Source: Medicago truncatula
Lineage: Eukaryota; Streptophyta; Magnoliopsida; Fabales; Fabaceae
Direction: 5' to 3'
DNA: 64,000 nt
NCBI RefSeq assembly: GCF_003473485.1
Contig: NC_053045.1
Location: 41,830,494 to 41,894,493 of the forward strand
How positions within the stretch are numbered: position 1 is the stretch's first letter; each line of letters begins with the position of its first letter. A program made the position numbers and the translations under genes. A model generated the notes under the pieces. It made no database searches. It worked only from the letters and a program-made list of their open reading frames with translations, and was not told the origin of the DNA. Positions 25,028 through 36,157 of the stretch are shown piece by piece.

Positions 25028-25990
25028 TCAAGCCTTTTTGATGAAGGATACAACTTGGTTAAGCAAGGCCATAGCATTCTCACAACTTGGTTTGAACAGA
25101 TGAAAAATATGTCCCTCATCCTCTATTTCAACAACTTCAACAACACCACCCCAACCACTTTTCTCAAGCAATTCCTTATAATACAAACCTCTATCCCTCA
25201 AAATATCTTTCCCAGCAACACAAACAAGCAATCTCTTACAACCCAACTTCCCCAAATCCGGATCATTAGCTGGGTTAATCAACGGGTCATCCGATCCAGT
25301 CGTAGTTGGACATGAAAAACGCCACAAATTATGAATCTTTTCTACAAATTCAGCCATATTTGATTCAGAACCAATTAGATCCACACCCCAAAAATAAGGA
25401 TGTATATAAACACTCCCTTCAAGTTTCACACCATCTAAATTTTCCTTCCCAACCCGAATACCCAAATAGTGTGAAATATTAGCACCAGCACTATCACCTC
25501 CTAAGAACACTTTCTCAAAATCTGCATATTGATTCAACCATTCATCAGAACCATTTCCACCAACATGTGAAGCAACCCATTTGAGTGCTAGCCATGAATC
25601 CTCATGAGCAATGGGAACAGGGTATTCCGGTGCTCTTCTGTAATGAACAGAGACACCAATAACGTTAGCAAGTGAAGTAACAGAGTTAAGATAGTTATGG
25701 TAGCATGGTGAGAAAGGTGTTTCAATGCAGAAACCACCACCATGGAAGTAGACAAAGACAGGGAGTTTTTGGATTGGTGGGTGATTGGTTTTGGGAATGA
25801 AAAGTCTAGCTGAGATGTTATGTTCTTCGGAGATTACAACGTCTTTTGATTCAACGTTGGTTGCTTGATCAAGGGATGGAGGAAGAAATTCTTCACCTAT
25901 TAAATTTTCAACACGACCGCTTTTGTATACTCTCAAGATTGGGGGTATATCAATGGCTATTTCATCGTTGATGGTGGAGGTTGAATCCAT
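25028..25990 (-). CDS. Carboxylesterase (CXE-A), plant class-I, 320 aa, intronless
   Basis: ATG at 25990. Plant CXE of the alpha/beta-hydrolase fold (hormone-sensitive-lipase-like family): oxyanion-hole motif HGGG at 83-86 within YFHGGGFCIETPFSP, nucleophile Ser167 in GDSAGA, acid Asp262 in AGKD, and His294 in EDEGHIFHLF. The triad is complete, so hydrolysis of short or medium esters is likely. The closest types I can name are CXE2/CXE12-like proteins. The gibberellin receptor GID1 lacks the triad His, and 2-hydroxyisoflavanone dehydratase has Thr at the nucleophile, so neither name fits. No signal peptide, so probably cytosolic. It is oriented away from CXE-B (30.2 kb), its closest relative in the window; the two share proximal promoter sequence. 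Confidence 0.93.
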   Translation of the reverse strand: MDSTSTINDEIAIDIPPILRVYKSGRVENLIGEEFLPPSLDQATNVESKDVVISEEHNISARLFIPKTNHPPIQKLPVFVYFHGGGFCIETPFSPCYHNYLNSVTSLANVIGVSVHYRRAPEYPVPIAHEDSWLALKWVASHVGGNGSDEWLNQYADFEKVFLGGDSAGANISHYLGIRVGKENLDGVKLEGSVYIHPYFWGVDLIGSESNMAEFVEKIHNLWRFSCPTTTGSDDPLINPANDPDLGKLGCKRLLVCVAGKDILRDRGLYYKELLEKSGWGGVVEVVEIEDEGHIFHLFKPSCENAMALLNQVVSFIKKA

Positions 25991-26046
25991 GGTGGATAAA
26001 TGTTGTTCTTGTGTGTAAGAATTTTGTGAATTTTAGAGATCAGAGA

Positions 26047-26153
26047 AGGAATGGGCAATGAGATTCATGAAGATATAGCTTGTTTTGTAGCCACATACAT
26101 TTCAGTAGTGGTGTCTAATAATTAAACCCGCGCACCTTATCATTTTGTTTCCC
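26047..26153 (-). promoter_or_regulatory. CXE-A proximal promoter/5' UTR, conserved with CXE-B
   Basis: Read on the minus strand, this block shares GGAAACAAAATGATAAGGTG, then GACACCAC, then TATGTGGCTACAAAA, CTTCATGA and ATTCCTTCTC, in the same order and near-equal spacing, with 30035-30150 ahead of CXE-B. Conservation outside the coding sequence shows that the duplication carried the promoter, and possibly that the block is under constraint. Confidence 0.65.
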
Positions 26154-26204
26154 ATCCCTTATGAAGTCAAAGATTAATAATTGTTGATAATTAGGGTACC
26201 TATA

Positions 26205-26345
26205 GAAGAATGGTGGGTAATTTATTCCAATTAATACACATTAGCCATATAATCATATTTTTAAGTGGTATCCATGAACTATCTTGACCCCACCAACAAA
26301 TTGCTCATTTTCATTGGTTGGTGGGTAAATTACCCACCATTCTTC
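26205..26345. mobile_element. Small MITE upstream of CXE-A, 141 bp
   Basis: Inverted termini GAAGAATGGTGGGTAATTTA (left) and its complement (right), exact or nearly so over about 20 bp, enclosing AT-rich sequence. It sits about 215 bp upstream of the CXE-A start and has no counterpart at CXE-B, so it arrived after the duplication. Confidence 0.7.
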
Positions 26346-26955
26346 AAAGGTAATCTAAAAAAACCTTAATAATTTTTAAATTTGTAAGGACAGAATTTAA
26401 AAAAAAATAAATTTACATTGATTAAAACAAAACAAAAAATGTTATAATCACTTAAACTAAAACCATATTTTGAGCATTTAGAATTAAGGGTTTCATCACT
26501 GAGTTTCAAACACTATTTAGCTTTTTTATAATTTATGTTTCCATTTGAGCAGCACGTCGGTGGCAATCTAAGTTCCATAACAAATTGCAAAGTAGCTTAT
26601 TTAAGCCATCGTTCCATATGAATGTAAATTGATTATCTTTGCAACCAGTCAACAAAAAAGAAAATTCAGTTGTCGTACCTTACGAGTTGCTTAAATATGT
26701 ATTGTTGGAGTAAAAATATTCTAGGTTGTATAAATGTGAATGTGACACAATGAAGATCACTAAATGAGAGATATAATACGTACTCACTGTGAGTTACTTA
26801 GATAATATTCATTGAAGATGCTCTTAAACTTTTATTGTTTCATTACTTCAATAAAAAAAAGGTATATCATCTCTATAACATTTTTTTAAAACCAAAAAAT
26901 GGTATATCTCTCTAACATTTTTTTTTTAAAACCAAAATGGTGGTAGCTAAGATTC
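26346..26955. other. Intergenic between CXE-A and CXE-B, no gene seen
   Basis: AT-rich DNA with short homopolymer-rich duplications (ATGGTATATC twice near 26860-26910). No coding sequence. Confidence 0.3.
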
Positions 26956-27905
26956 TGTTGGGTATTTGAATTGTTGTTAAAAACAAATATCTTGTTCTGT
27001 AAGTTGGAACCAATGTTTCAACATGTGTTTAGGCGTCTTTGGAAGATGTTAGATACGATGCTCCAACATCCTCGTACGGTTCAGTATGCCTGCGTTCTCG
27101 CCTGTATGTACGCGCGCCCTTTATTGTTTAAGGAAACAATATTTCCTTAACTTATTGATCAAGCAACGCGCATATCTTCTAAGAATCAGCTGTGGAATAT
27201 TTCTAAAGTGTATTTTATATTTTAGGAAATATTTATTATTGTTTGGAACGATCCTATAAATGTTCCGACATTTTAGGACTTTCCAGATTTGTTTATGATT
27301 CTTGTTTTGCAGATTAAGCTGAACTGATCTGCATTTTACTGAAGTCCAACGAATTATTTAGCCCAAACTGCTTCACTATATAAGGAAGACGTCAAGACCT
27401 AATTGTTCATTCAAGCTGTCATTCTAAAAGTTAGATTTTTAGGATTTGAGTCTTCATGTATTATGCTCTTGTATCGTTTGTGATACAAATTTAGAATCTA
27501 CTGTGTGTTCTTCTTGTATCAATTGTGATACTTGTTAGGACTGTGTGTGAGTATTGATTACTCTTTGTAAACAAAGTGCTAGTTGTTTGTGTTGGAAGGT
27601 AACTTCTACTTTGTTTTGGTTTAGGTCTAATAAGTCACAGGGGATGTGACTGACCATTAGGATAGTGAGATGAGATCTCAAACCTAGGAGTTCCTAGGTT
27701 GAAGTCTATACGGGTAGGTCCTAGGTCATATAGTGTAAACGAGAAGTTTGCTAAGAGCTATTGAATGAGGACTACACCAGTGGATTTTCTTCCTGACTTG
27801 GTAGCCCCTAGAGTAGGTGTGTTTGTCACCGAACTGGGTCAACAAACTCATTGTGTTCTTTACTTTCCTGTCATTTATTTTTCTTGTTATTGTTTCTGTT
27901 TGAGA
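26956..27905 (+). mobile_element. Copia-type LTR fragment or solo LTR
   Basis: Starts TGTTGGGTATTTG and runs into a characteristic legume Copia LTR end: ACACCAGTGGATTTTCTTCC, GGTAGCCCC.AGAGTAGGTGT, CACCGAACTGGGT, then TGTGTTCTTTAC. No tRNA primer-binding site follows, because the sequence passes into another repeat at about 27905. No second LTR or gag-pol remains nearby, so it is a solo or truncated LTR. Exact ends uncertain. Confidence 0.65.
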
Positions 27906-28080
27906 AGTGTTATTTGAACAACCAATTTGGTGACAACTTATTTGACAACCATATTTTACAAAGAAAAAAATGGTATTGGCACGGAAACCATAACAATAGA
28001 GAGATAAAGAAAAAAATAATGTGAGTATGTGAAAGAAAGTTGTTGCAAAAGTTGTCACTTAATAGATGTTCATATATCAT
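27906..28080. mobile_element. MITE-like repeat, copy 1
   Basis: Contains ACAACCAATTTGGTGACAAC at one end and AACAATAGAGAGATAAA, then ATAATGTGAGTATG.GA.AGAAAGTT, followed by AAAAGTTGTCAC toward the other. The same order occurs at about 42930-43100. Its ends are roughly inverted. The 110-codon frame across it on the minus strand is not a gene. Confidence 0.5.
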
Positions 28081-28209
28081 TTATCTTTCTGTTTATCGCG
28101 TGATGTTAAAACATTAATCATAACATTGCAAACGCTGAAACATCATACAGAACCTATTAAAACAAGTGTGCTAGAATTTTAGATTCTATCCAACCCAAAA
28201 ATGTTTAGA

Positions 28210-29080
28210 AGAGATGCAAAGTATAAAATGGAAAGGACTAGGCCAAAACTCCAGAGATCAAGTACAAAATCTATAATTAGGCCAACCTAGTTTGTTCTTT
28301 ATATAAATCTCTAATAAACAAAGGAGCTTCTGATAAAACCACAGTGCTCTTCTTGATAGGAAGAAGTTATGCCTAAAGGTTCATCAAAACAGCATAAGGC
28401 ATTTGCATCATGGTTACTAAAAATGCCTCCACATGCTGAATTACTTAGGTTGGCATTTGATGCTCCATCAATATTTCATTTAATCTAATCTTGTATAGGT
28501 GACTGCCATAAAACTTCTTTAATTAAACGAGCATTTGGATGTTGAATGTTGACTTTGAAAAGCTTGAGTATAGTGAAATCTCTGATAGAATTGTTAGAAG
28601 TTTTGCTAGTTCCATTTCCAGATAGAGATGTATTGGCAATGATAATAGAAATAGTTGTTCTCCAGATCAAGTTTTTGTTGTTGAAACTTGTTTGGTTCCT
28701 GACATACCAAATTATGTTGAGAAGATTGATCAAAGCAGCTTTAATCACAACCTTACATTGTAGAGACCAAGACATGTCACAAAATTTCCAAATGTCATCC
28801 ATATAGGAGAACTAAAGAATCATATTGATTGAGTTTGCAAACCAAGAACAAAGTTTGATTGCAAATGGACACTCAAAGAAAATTTGGAATAAGTTCTCTA
28901 TATTCCTGAGGCAAAGATTACACATTAAGGTAATATTGCAACTCGTCATCATCAAGTTTTTATTTGTAGGTACATGATCATGCATTAATTAATAACCTCC
29001 ATACATAAGACTTTGAAGGAGGAACATCTAGACTCCATATTTATTTAGCTAGTGCAAGTCTTGATATTGTTGGAGTTTGA
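28210..29080 (-). pseudogene. LINE fragment, zinc-binding and RNase H region
   Basis: On the minus strand, successive frames give NLFQIFFECPFAIKLCSWFA (zf-RVT region), then LINLLNIIWYVRNQTSFNNK and TSLSGNGTSK (spacer), then DGASNANLSNSACGGIFSNH (start of the RNase H domain with its DGA motif). Frameshifts and stops lie between them. These follow the usual order in plant LINE ORF2 C-termini. No reverse transcriptase core is present. It is a decayed 5'-truncated copy. Confidence 0.7.
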
Positions 29081-30034
29081 TAGAGTAAGCTTTAAGTTGC
29101 AAGTCACCATTTACAAATGCACCATAAGTTGGCAAGTAGATTTTGTCTATTATTCATATTAAATAACTTAAATTGTAAGACAGATAAATGATTTTAATTG
29201 GTGTCAACTCAATATGAGTAACTCTACACAACTTTTATTGATAGATAAATAAGATTTTAAGTGTATTTGAATGATTTTTATTTTTTTGAAAACTTTGCAT
29301 GTTTGGATGAGTTAAGAAAAACTTCTGCATAATTTTTCTCTAGGAATAAATTTCCTTATAATATTCCCTAAAAACAAAACTTTCCTTATAATATTATTTT
29401 TGTGGTGTCCGTAATTCGAACTCCAGATCTTGCATATATTATGCATTGTCCTTACCAACTGAGATAAGTTTACGGGGACACTTTCCTTATAATATAAAAA
29501 TGACAGTTGTATTCCAAGGTAATTTTAGAAAAATATATTTGGTTAATATTTTAATATTTTCATAATCTTTTATAGTTTGGAGGTTAATATGTAGTTACTC
29601 ATGGATTTACTATCAACTTCATATAAACTTTTTTTCACCTTTTTATCTGAATCTTTTTCTATTCTCAGGAATAAAATTTAATAAATTTATAACAAACATA
29701 ATAATACACATTTCTATCATTTTATTCTCGAAATTTTAATTTATAAGAATCGTCACCTATTTTTCTGTCGAAAAATCTTTTTTGGTAGTGACTTTTTTTT
29801 GTGGTAGTGTTTCCGTTGAAAAATCTGTTGATATATATAACAACAATTATTTTGAGAAAAAAAAAGTAAATGACAATCAAAATTAATGAGATAGATGGAG
29901 TATTAAATAGGAAACTACTGATTTATTTTTTTTATTTAATAGAAAACTATTTATTTTTGTTTAAAAAATAGGAAACTGATTTATTTTCCTAACAAAACTA
30001 TAGGAAACTAATGATGAAAAACAAACAAATAATA
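29081..30034. other. Intergenic upstream of CXE-B
   Basis: AT-rich DNA that contains the short SINE copy annotated at 29395-29479. Otherwise nothing recognisable. Confidence 0.35.
29395..29479 (-). mobile_element. tRNA-derived SINE, short copy with 16-bp target duplication
   Basis: On the minus strand it has a polymerase III A-box-like TATCTCAGTTGGTAAGG and a B-box-like GAGTTCGAATTAC, then ends CACAAAAATA. It is flanked by the exact 16-bp repeat ACTTTCCTTATAATAT (29379-29394 and 29480-29495), as expected for LINE-assisted insertion. The copy at 62857-62996 is longer. Confidence 0.8.
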
Positions 30035-30150
30035 GGAAACAAAATGATAAGGTGTACTGCAGCTTAACTGGACACCACCAACTCAAATATCTCTCTATGT
30101 GGCTACAAAATCAAACTCAAACTTCATGATTCTCAATTCTCATTCCTTCT
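30035..30150 (+). promoter_or_regulatory. CXE-B proximal promoter/5' UTR, conserved with CXE-A
   Basis: Counterpart of 26047-26153 (minus strand). It contains the upstream ATG at 30126, in frame with CXE-B. The equivalent ATG ahead of CXE-A hits a stop 11 codons later, which argues that the ancestral start is the downstream ATG. Confidence 0.6.
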
Positions 30151-30233
30151 CCTTTCCCTTAACCCTTCCCCTTCATAAATCATCAAAACCATTTCTTCTT
30201 TCTCTGAAACTGAGAAGAAAACCCTTATCAACC

Positions 30234-31199
30234 ATGGATTCAACCTCTTCCACCATCGACGATGAAGTAGCCGTTGATCTAACCCCAGTTCTTAAACTAT
30301 ACAAAAGTGGTCGTGTTCAGAGACTTGCAGGTACAGAAGTTCTTCCTCCATCTCTTGATCCCAAAACCAACGTTGAATCAAAAGATGTTGTTATCTCCGA
30401 AGAACATAACATCTCAGCTAGACTTTTCATTCCAAAAACCAATTACCCACCAACCCAAAAACTCCCTCTTCTTGTTTACATCCATGGTGGTGCTTTCTGC
30501 ATTGAAACTCCTTTTTCACCAAACTACCATAACTACCTCAACTCTGTTACTTCACTTGCTAACGTTATTGGTGTCTCTGTTCATTACAGAAGAGCACCGG
30601 AACATCCTGTTCCCACGGGTCATGAAGATTCATGGCTTGCACTCAAATGGGTTGCTTCACATGTTGGTGGAAATGGTTCTGATGAATGGTTGAATCAATA
30701 TGCAGATTTTGAGAAAGTTTTCTTAGGAGGTGATAGTGCTGGGGCTAATATTGCACACCATTTAAGTATTCGGGTCGGGAAGGAAAATTTGGATGGTGTA
30801 AAACTTGAAGGGAGTTTTTATATTCATCCTTATTTTTGGGGTGTGGATCGGATTGGATCAGAACTGAAACAAGCTGAATATATTGAAAAGATTCATAATT
30901 TATGGCGTTTTGCATGTCCAACTACGAATGGATCGGATGACCCGTTGATTAACCCGGCTAATGATCCGGATTTGGGGAAGTTGGGTTGTAAGAGATTGCT
31001 TATTTGTGTTGCTGGGCAAGATATTTTGAAGGATAGGGGTTGGTATTATAAGGAATTGCTTGAGAAAAGTGGTTGGGGTGGTGTTGTTGAAGTGATTGAA
31101 ACAGAGGATGAGAATCATGTGTTTCATATGTTCAAACCAACCTGTGACAATGCTGCGGTTTTGCTTAACCAAGTTGTTTCCTTCATCAAAGGTGCTTGA
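30234..31199 (+). CDS. Carboxylesterase (CXE-B), plant class-I, 321 aa, intronless
   Basis: The start chosen is the ATG at 30234 (context ACCATGG), giving an N-terminus MDSTSS-TIDDE that aligns with CXE-A. The open frame continues upstream to 30099, but that codon is GTG. An in-frame ATG at 30126 would add 36 residues, rich in Ser, Leu and basic residues and weakly like a plastid transit peptide. Motifs: HGGA at 84-87 (Ala in place of the third Gly seen in CXE-A), Ser168 in GDSAGA, Asp263 in AGQD, His295 in EDENHVFHMF. The triad is intact. Very similar to CXE-A across the whole length. Role inferred: soluble esterase on small esters; physiological substrate unknown. Confidence 0.93.
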   Translation: MDSTSSTIDDEVAVDLTPVLKLYKSGRVQRLAGTEVLPPSLDPKTNVESKDVVISEEHNISARLFIPKTNYPPTQKLPLLVYIHGGAFCIETPFSPNYHNYLNSVTSLANVIGVSVHYRRAPEHPVPTGHEDSWLALKWVASHVGGNGSDEWLNQYADFEKVFLGGDSAGANIAHHLSIRVGKENLDGVKLEGSFYIHPYFWGVDRIGSELKQAEYIEKIHNLWRFACPTTNGSDDPLINPANDPDLGKLGCKRLLICVAGQDILKDRGWYYKELLEKSGWGGVVEVIETEDENHVFHMFKPTCDNAAVLLNQVVSFIKGA

Positions 31200-32058
31200 A
31201 GATATCAATGTGGAAGTGTGATAGTGTATCATGTTTCACTTGTTTTGTTTTTTGGGTATGGATTCCTTTCTGCTATGTCTAGTGATAGATAGATATGAGG
31301 ATCCAGTTAAGGAAAATAAAAATTATGAGCATGTTTATTTTTTTAAGTTTTTATCCTCTTTTTTCTTTTGGTGAATTAAAGGGGTCTAAATGTTGACTTA
31401 TGACTTTGGAATTAATTAATATATACCGATGATGTTATATGAATTTTGATGCAGTTCTAAGGCTTTGTATCAATTAAGAACGGTGGTGGAAATGTTCCGA
31501 TAATGGGAGTAAGAGAGCCACAGAAATATGTGAGAAACAATGCTAAACACGAGTTAATGACAACTTTAACCCTGAATTCCATTAACATTTAACCGTCGTC
31601 AGTTCAAAATTATCGATGGTTAATTGCCGATGAGGTTACATTGATATTTTATGGTGTTTCCTAGCATTCTTTGAAGTGGGAACAACAATCTTCTTTATGT
31701 GTACAGTTAATGGTTATGTCATAAAATCTAACGGCTAAAACAAACAAAGTGGGATATTTGATAAAATAAGAGTTTTTGAAGTTTCGTAAAATTCATAGTT
31801 ATTTTTAACTAAGATTGTAATTTTGGAGGGTGTCCATGAAAAAGAAAGATAAATACCACGAGAAAAGAGAGAAAATTTAATATATTTCTAACATCATTTT
31901 TATTTTTTTTGTAGTGATTTCTAACATCATATAATATATCATGTTCTAATTTAATATAAAATATTAGAAAGAAAAAAAAAAACAAGATATTAAATTTTGA
32001 AAATCCTCAAAAAAAAAAAAATCTAAATCATGAAAACATTCTAAATTTAAAAATTTAT
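31200..32058. repeat. CXE-B 3' flank; 31660-32050 is duplicated at 43150-43510
   Basis: After the presumed 3' UTR, the stretch from about 31660 to 32050 matches 43150-43510 in the same orientation. Shared runs include TTTGTAATTTTGGAG-like and AGAGAGAAAATTTAATATAT, then TTCTAACATC and TAATATATCATGTTCTAATT, and AACAAGATATTAAATTTTGA. It is non-coding. See the finding on the DOT4 upstream region. Confidence 0.65.
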
Positions 32059-32291
32059 AGGGTTAATTAAGTTTTTATTTCCCGTAAATATTTATAGTTT
32101 TGCTTTTAGTCTCTACAAAATAAAATCATACATTTTAGTTCCTGTGACATTTTTCTTATGCATTTTAGGGATAAAATATGTTGATGGAAAATTTTGATAG
32201 AGACTAAACTGCTGATGGAAAATTTTATAAAGACTGAAAAGTGAGATTTTATTGTATAGGGAATAAAAACAAAATTTACTTCATTAACCCA
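32059..32291. mobile_element. MITE with GGGTTAATTAAGTTTTTA-like termini, 233 bp
   Basis: The left end AGGGTTAATTAAGTTTTTAT and the right end ending CTTCATTAACCC are imperfect inverted repeats of about 28 bp, enclosing TAGTCTCTACAAAATAAAA-type sequence and its complement. A common non-coding legume repeat design. It lies at the left border of the YCED-containing segment. Confidence 0.65.
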
Positions 32292-32570
32292 AATTTATAT
32301 ACTTCACATTTGACTACATCCTCAACTCATCATCATCTTAGCACTTTAGCAGCACAGTCCGCAAGCAGAGGGAATCACGGGTCTTCTCTCGTATGGAAGA
32401 ACTTCCAACCTTTTGAGTCTGCCGGCCGCTTCCGAAGCACCGGTAGAAAAAACAACGCTTCTAATCTTCTCCATCTACTCTCTTACGTCACTGTAAGCAC
32501 TTTCACTTTTTCTTTGCTCTTTTAATTGAGTATACTAAGTTACCCTTTTCTTTCATACTAAAACCTGATA

Positions 32571-35500
32571 ATGCCACTTTTATCCCCTTCAGCCCCTTTG
32601 TGTTTTTCTCAATTGAACAATTCCTTAACAACATTTTCCTGTAATTCCTTCACCCCTTTTCTACATAGAACTGTTCCCATTTGTAAAGCAAGACATATAG
32701 GCGGTGTTTACTTTAGAACTGAATCAAATGTGTTACACAAGTATGTATCAAAATGTAAGGAGAGTGGTCGTGATTTATACACCGAAGAAGGCACGACATC
32801 CTTTGACTGGGGCGATGAAGAAGAAGAAGAAATTGATGAAGATGAAGGGTTGCCTTGGGAAGGTGCGGTTATATACAAGAGAAATGCTTCAATCTTACAT
32901 TTGGAGTATTGCACTACTTTGGAGAGATTAGGCCTAGGAAACCTTTCAACTGATGTTTCCAAAAATAAGGCTTCTGTTATGGGATTGTGAATTACCAAAG
33001 CAGTGAAGGATTTTCCGAATGGGGCTCCGGTTCAGATTTCTATTGATGTGACCAGGAAGAAGAAGAAATTGAGGCTTGATGGGATCATAAAAACCGTCCT
33101 CACGCTTGTGTGTAATAGGTATTTCCCTATCATCTTTAGCTTATGTGTTGTTTTCTTTCATGATTTTACGCCTTTTTACATTTGTGTTTGTTGCCATAGA
33201 TTAATCCTTCAGGCCCCAAATGTTCAAATATCTATGGTGAAATTGCATTTTCTTTCTTTATGTTTGTTTACGCATCATCTGCAAATATATCTAATATCCC
33301 AAAAATGTGATAAGTAAGAAAGAAAGAAATAACCCCTCGACACCTGGAATCCATGAAGAATCAACACTTCAAATTGAAGGTGTCTCCAGTGTTCATATGT
33401 GTTGGTTTAGGGCACCAACACGACACTGTCGCATGTGGTCACATTCAATTACTTTTATTTTCGCAAATTATTTCTGGTGTCTACGTGTAACTGTAGTGTC
33501 ATGTCCAGTGCCGGTCATGCTTCATAGCCCGGAATTGGACTCCTCTCCCTTCATGTGCCATTGATTATACACTGCTTTTATATTTGTTTTACCCCAAATG
33601 ATAAAATTTACGTGGTTAAATTGCATTTGCTGTCTTTATGTTCGTTTATGTATCTTGAATGTGACTATATCTAATATCCCAAAAAATGCTGGATAAGAAC
33701 CCCTTGACACCATGTAGGAATCATGCTGATCAGGAATAGGGTGAGTTGTTGTATGTGTCTCAAAACATGGAGTAGCTGACTTGTTTTTAGTTTAATTAGG
33801 AAAAAGTTACACACCAAACTAGCCAGGAGTGTCTGCTCCATTTCAAACAGCATTAAGAAAAAAAATCCTGCCTACTACAATGAAATACATTTTTTGGAGT
33901 ATTCTTTTTCTCTCTAGTTGAAACTTTCTTAATCACTCTATTCTTTACATCCGATTTAAAACTAGTCGATGATAAGAGCATAAACTCGACGTCTTCAGTT
34001 ACTTTGGATGATTGCCGTTCCTCTGTAAAAACATCAGTGTAAAAGATATTATTTCTTTCTCATTGACAGCGTCCCTTAAAGAAAGTTATAGCTTGTGATT
34101 ATAATGGTGACATGAGTGCCTTTTATTTCTACTCGGTCTGATTTTTAACATCTAAAGCTAAGACTACTAAAGTGCTTGCTTGATTTGACAAAATTGAAAT
34201 TTGCAACTTTGTAACCAGTTACAGACACCGTTCCTTGTCTGTTTGCTGCGTACTCTGTGTCTAAATTTTATCACAACCCACTTACCAAGCTATTATGAAG
34301 GCTGAACCACTGAAAGCATGAGTTTATTTGATGAGGAAAATTTATTTTCCCCGCATATTTAAATAGTCGTGCTAACATTCTTGTACCTGCCTGTGTTGCA
34401 ATGAATGGTTTCATGTCCCAATCATTTTGAAGACAATATTTAGCCTGCCAGTGAGTTTGGTGGGAACATGTCTCTTATTTTACCAGTCAGCTTAAGAATT
34501 AAATGGAAAGATATAGAATGATATGTGTATTGTGTGCATTCCTTTGTTGCTTTTGCGAATGTGAAACTTCAATTTAATGGAGTCTGCTTACCTAGCATCT
34601 ACTACCTCCATGAAGTTTATCCTTTATTGTATTTGTTACTGCTTGCTCATTGATTAGAAGAAAAAATGATAATAATTAAGGGTATTTTGATAAAGTAATA
34701 ATTAATGCAGTTGAAAATTTGAAAGATTCCCTTTAAAAGGAGTCAACGAAATTTTTCAAGAGGGTCTTATATTTAGGGACAAAACTGGTACAATATATCT
34801 AAATTCTCTGTTTTACATTCAGTCCTTAGCTTTATTGAAAGATTCCCCCCCTATATTTTTAATAATTTTTTTATATGTTAAAATTAAACTATTTAATGTT
34901 TCATAAAATATATGTTAGGTTATGGTTCTCCCAATTAATCTAATTAAAATGTTCATCATATTATTAGATTAATTGACAACTAATATCATTAGTTTTATAT
35001 ATTTTACTTACCTATTAATGTCTCTCATATTGAATATAGTTATAAATTTCTTTAAGTTTAGGCCTTTAGGATTTCTTATACATCTTTTGCATTTAAAAAA
35101 TTATTTTTTTAATCGAGAGAGAGAGAGAGAGAGAGGTTGAGGTTGAGGTAGTTTATTGTAGGTTGGGTGATGGTCAATAGACTTTATAGAGGGAAACACG
35201 ACGTTTCAGAATGTATGGTGTAACTGGTCCAGTTAATTACGGATGATTTCCTCCCAATGTTGTCCCTCCCTCCCCCCCAAGTTGTAATTGTTCAATGATT
35301 GGTCTGTTTTTTTTCTGGAACAATAGTATTCCATTATCAATCTCAGTTTATTAAAGCTTACACAATGCCAAACCTGATTTTGGTGTGATAATAGCATGTA
35401 ATTCTTTGGCAGTTGTAGTGACATGGTATCTCATGTATGTTTACAACAATTTCTAACAGATTAATTCCCTTTAGGCGTCTAGATGCAATGCATCACAACT

Positions 35501-36107
35501 ACAGTCTTATCTATTGCTTAGTTGTAGACTATTTTCCTGGATATTTATTTTATTGTTCTATCATTCTATGAGAATATTGAGAGTATGGGGTACTAAAAAG
35601 TGTAAATGTGCAGTTTCATGCAAGCACTTGTTGAATAAAGCAACAAACCAAAAAGCGTGCCTGTCAAGCCTGAAAAATGATATTGGTTGTTCCATGTGAA
35701 AATAAAAGAGAATATACAAACATAGTTCCTTGCATGTTCTATATTGTCTTATTCCACAGTACAGATTATTTCTTCTACTTTCTTTTCAATCAAAATAACA
35801 TGTTTCAATGTGATTTTCTGTTGAAGGTGTTGCATGCCATCTGCTGAGAGCATATTCTCCGAGTTCTCCCTTTTACTCACTGAAGAACCACCTGTTAATG
35901 AACCAGAGACTATGGATTTCGGTGTTATTTTTGGGGAAGACAAAATTCCAACCCTTGGAAAAAGTGGCGATGACGATGAAGATGCACTAATCGATCTGGA
36001 TGATCAATTATATTTTCCTCCTGAAGAGAAACAAATTGACATTTCAAAAAACATAAGAGACAGGGTGCATCTTGAGATTACCATGAATTCAGTATGTGAT
36101 TCTGGGT
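32571..36107 (+). pseudogene. YCED/DUF177 family gene copy, interrupted and 3'-truncated
   Basis: Exon 1 (32571-33118) encodes a plastid-type N-terminus, an acidic stretch, then the DUF177 segment GAVIYKRNASILHLEYCTTL. The frame is cut by TGA at 32988-32990 where the family has Arg (one base from CGA). Reading on through it gives ITKAVKDFPNGAPVQISIDV, still the family. The intron 33119-35826 is GT-AG and in phase with exon 2 (35827 onward: CCMPSAESIFSEFSLLLTEE ... LYFPPEEKQIDISKNIRD ... LEITMNSVCDSGC). Homology stops at about 36107, before the usual Cys-rich C-terminus (family expectation: CxxLCxxCG). Intact homologues of the plastid YCED type are linked to large-subunit rRNA accumulation. 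This copy should give at most a short N-terminal peptide. A possible 5' UTR exon ends near 32491 (GTAAGC). The introns make a processed retrocopy unlikely. Confidence 0.8.
33119..35826 (+). other. Long intron of the YCED-like pseudogene
   Basis: 2.7 kb, GT-AG. It holds an element-like block with paired ACACGACACTG/GGTGTC motifs at 33330-33545, and a (GA)10 run at 35115-35134. I found no intermediate exon; the two exons join in the correct frame with no gap against the family. Confidence 0.5.
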
Positions 36108-36157
36108 GCACCTATCGTCATCACAGAAAGAAAAGCTATCAAGTTGAGAATTCTTCA

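Noticed and set aside
30099-30233. N-terminal extension of CXE-B starting at 30099
   Set aside because: The first codon is GTG, not ATG. The in-frame ATG at 30126 is possible but not shared with CXE-A; the ATG at 30234 aligns with the paralogues.
25028-31199. 2-hydroxyisoflavanone dehydratase or gibberellin receptor GID1
   Set aside because: Known legume dehydratases of this fold have Thr at the nucleophile, and GID1 lacks the triad His; all four genes here have Ser, Asp and His.
32241-32525. 94-codon frame upstream of the YCED copy as a separate gene
   Set aside because: It starts inside a MITE and ends in a likely 5' UTR intron; no protein similarity.
35834-36157. Start of the DOT4 protein at 35834
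   Set aside because: The first 90 or so residues are YCED/DUF177 sequence; the transit-peptide-like start at 36158 gives the expected length.
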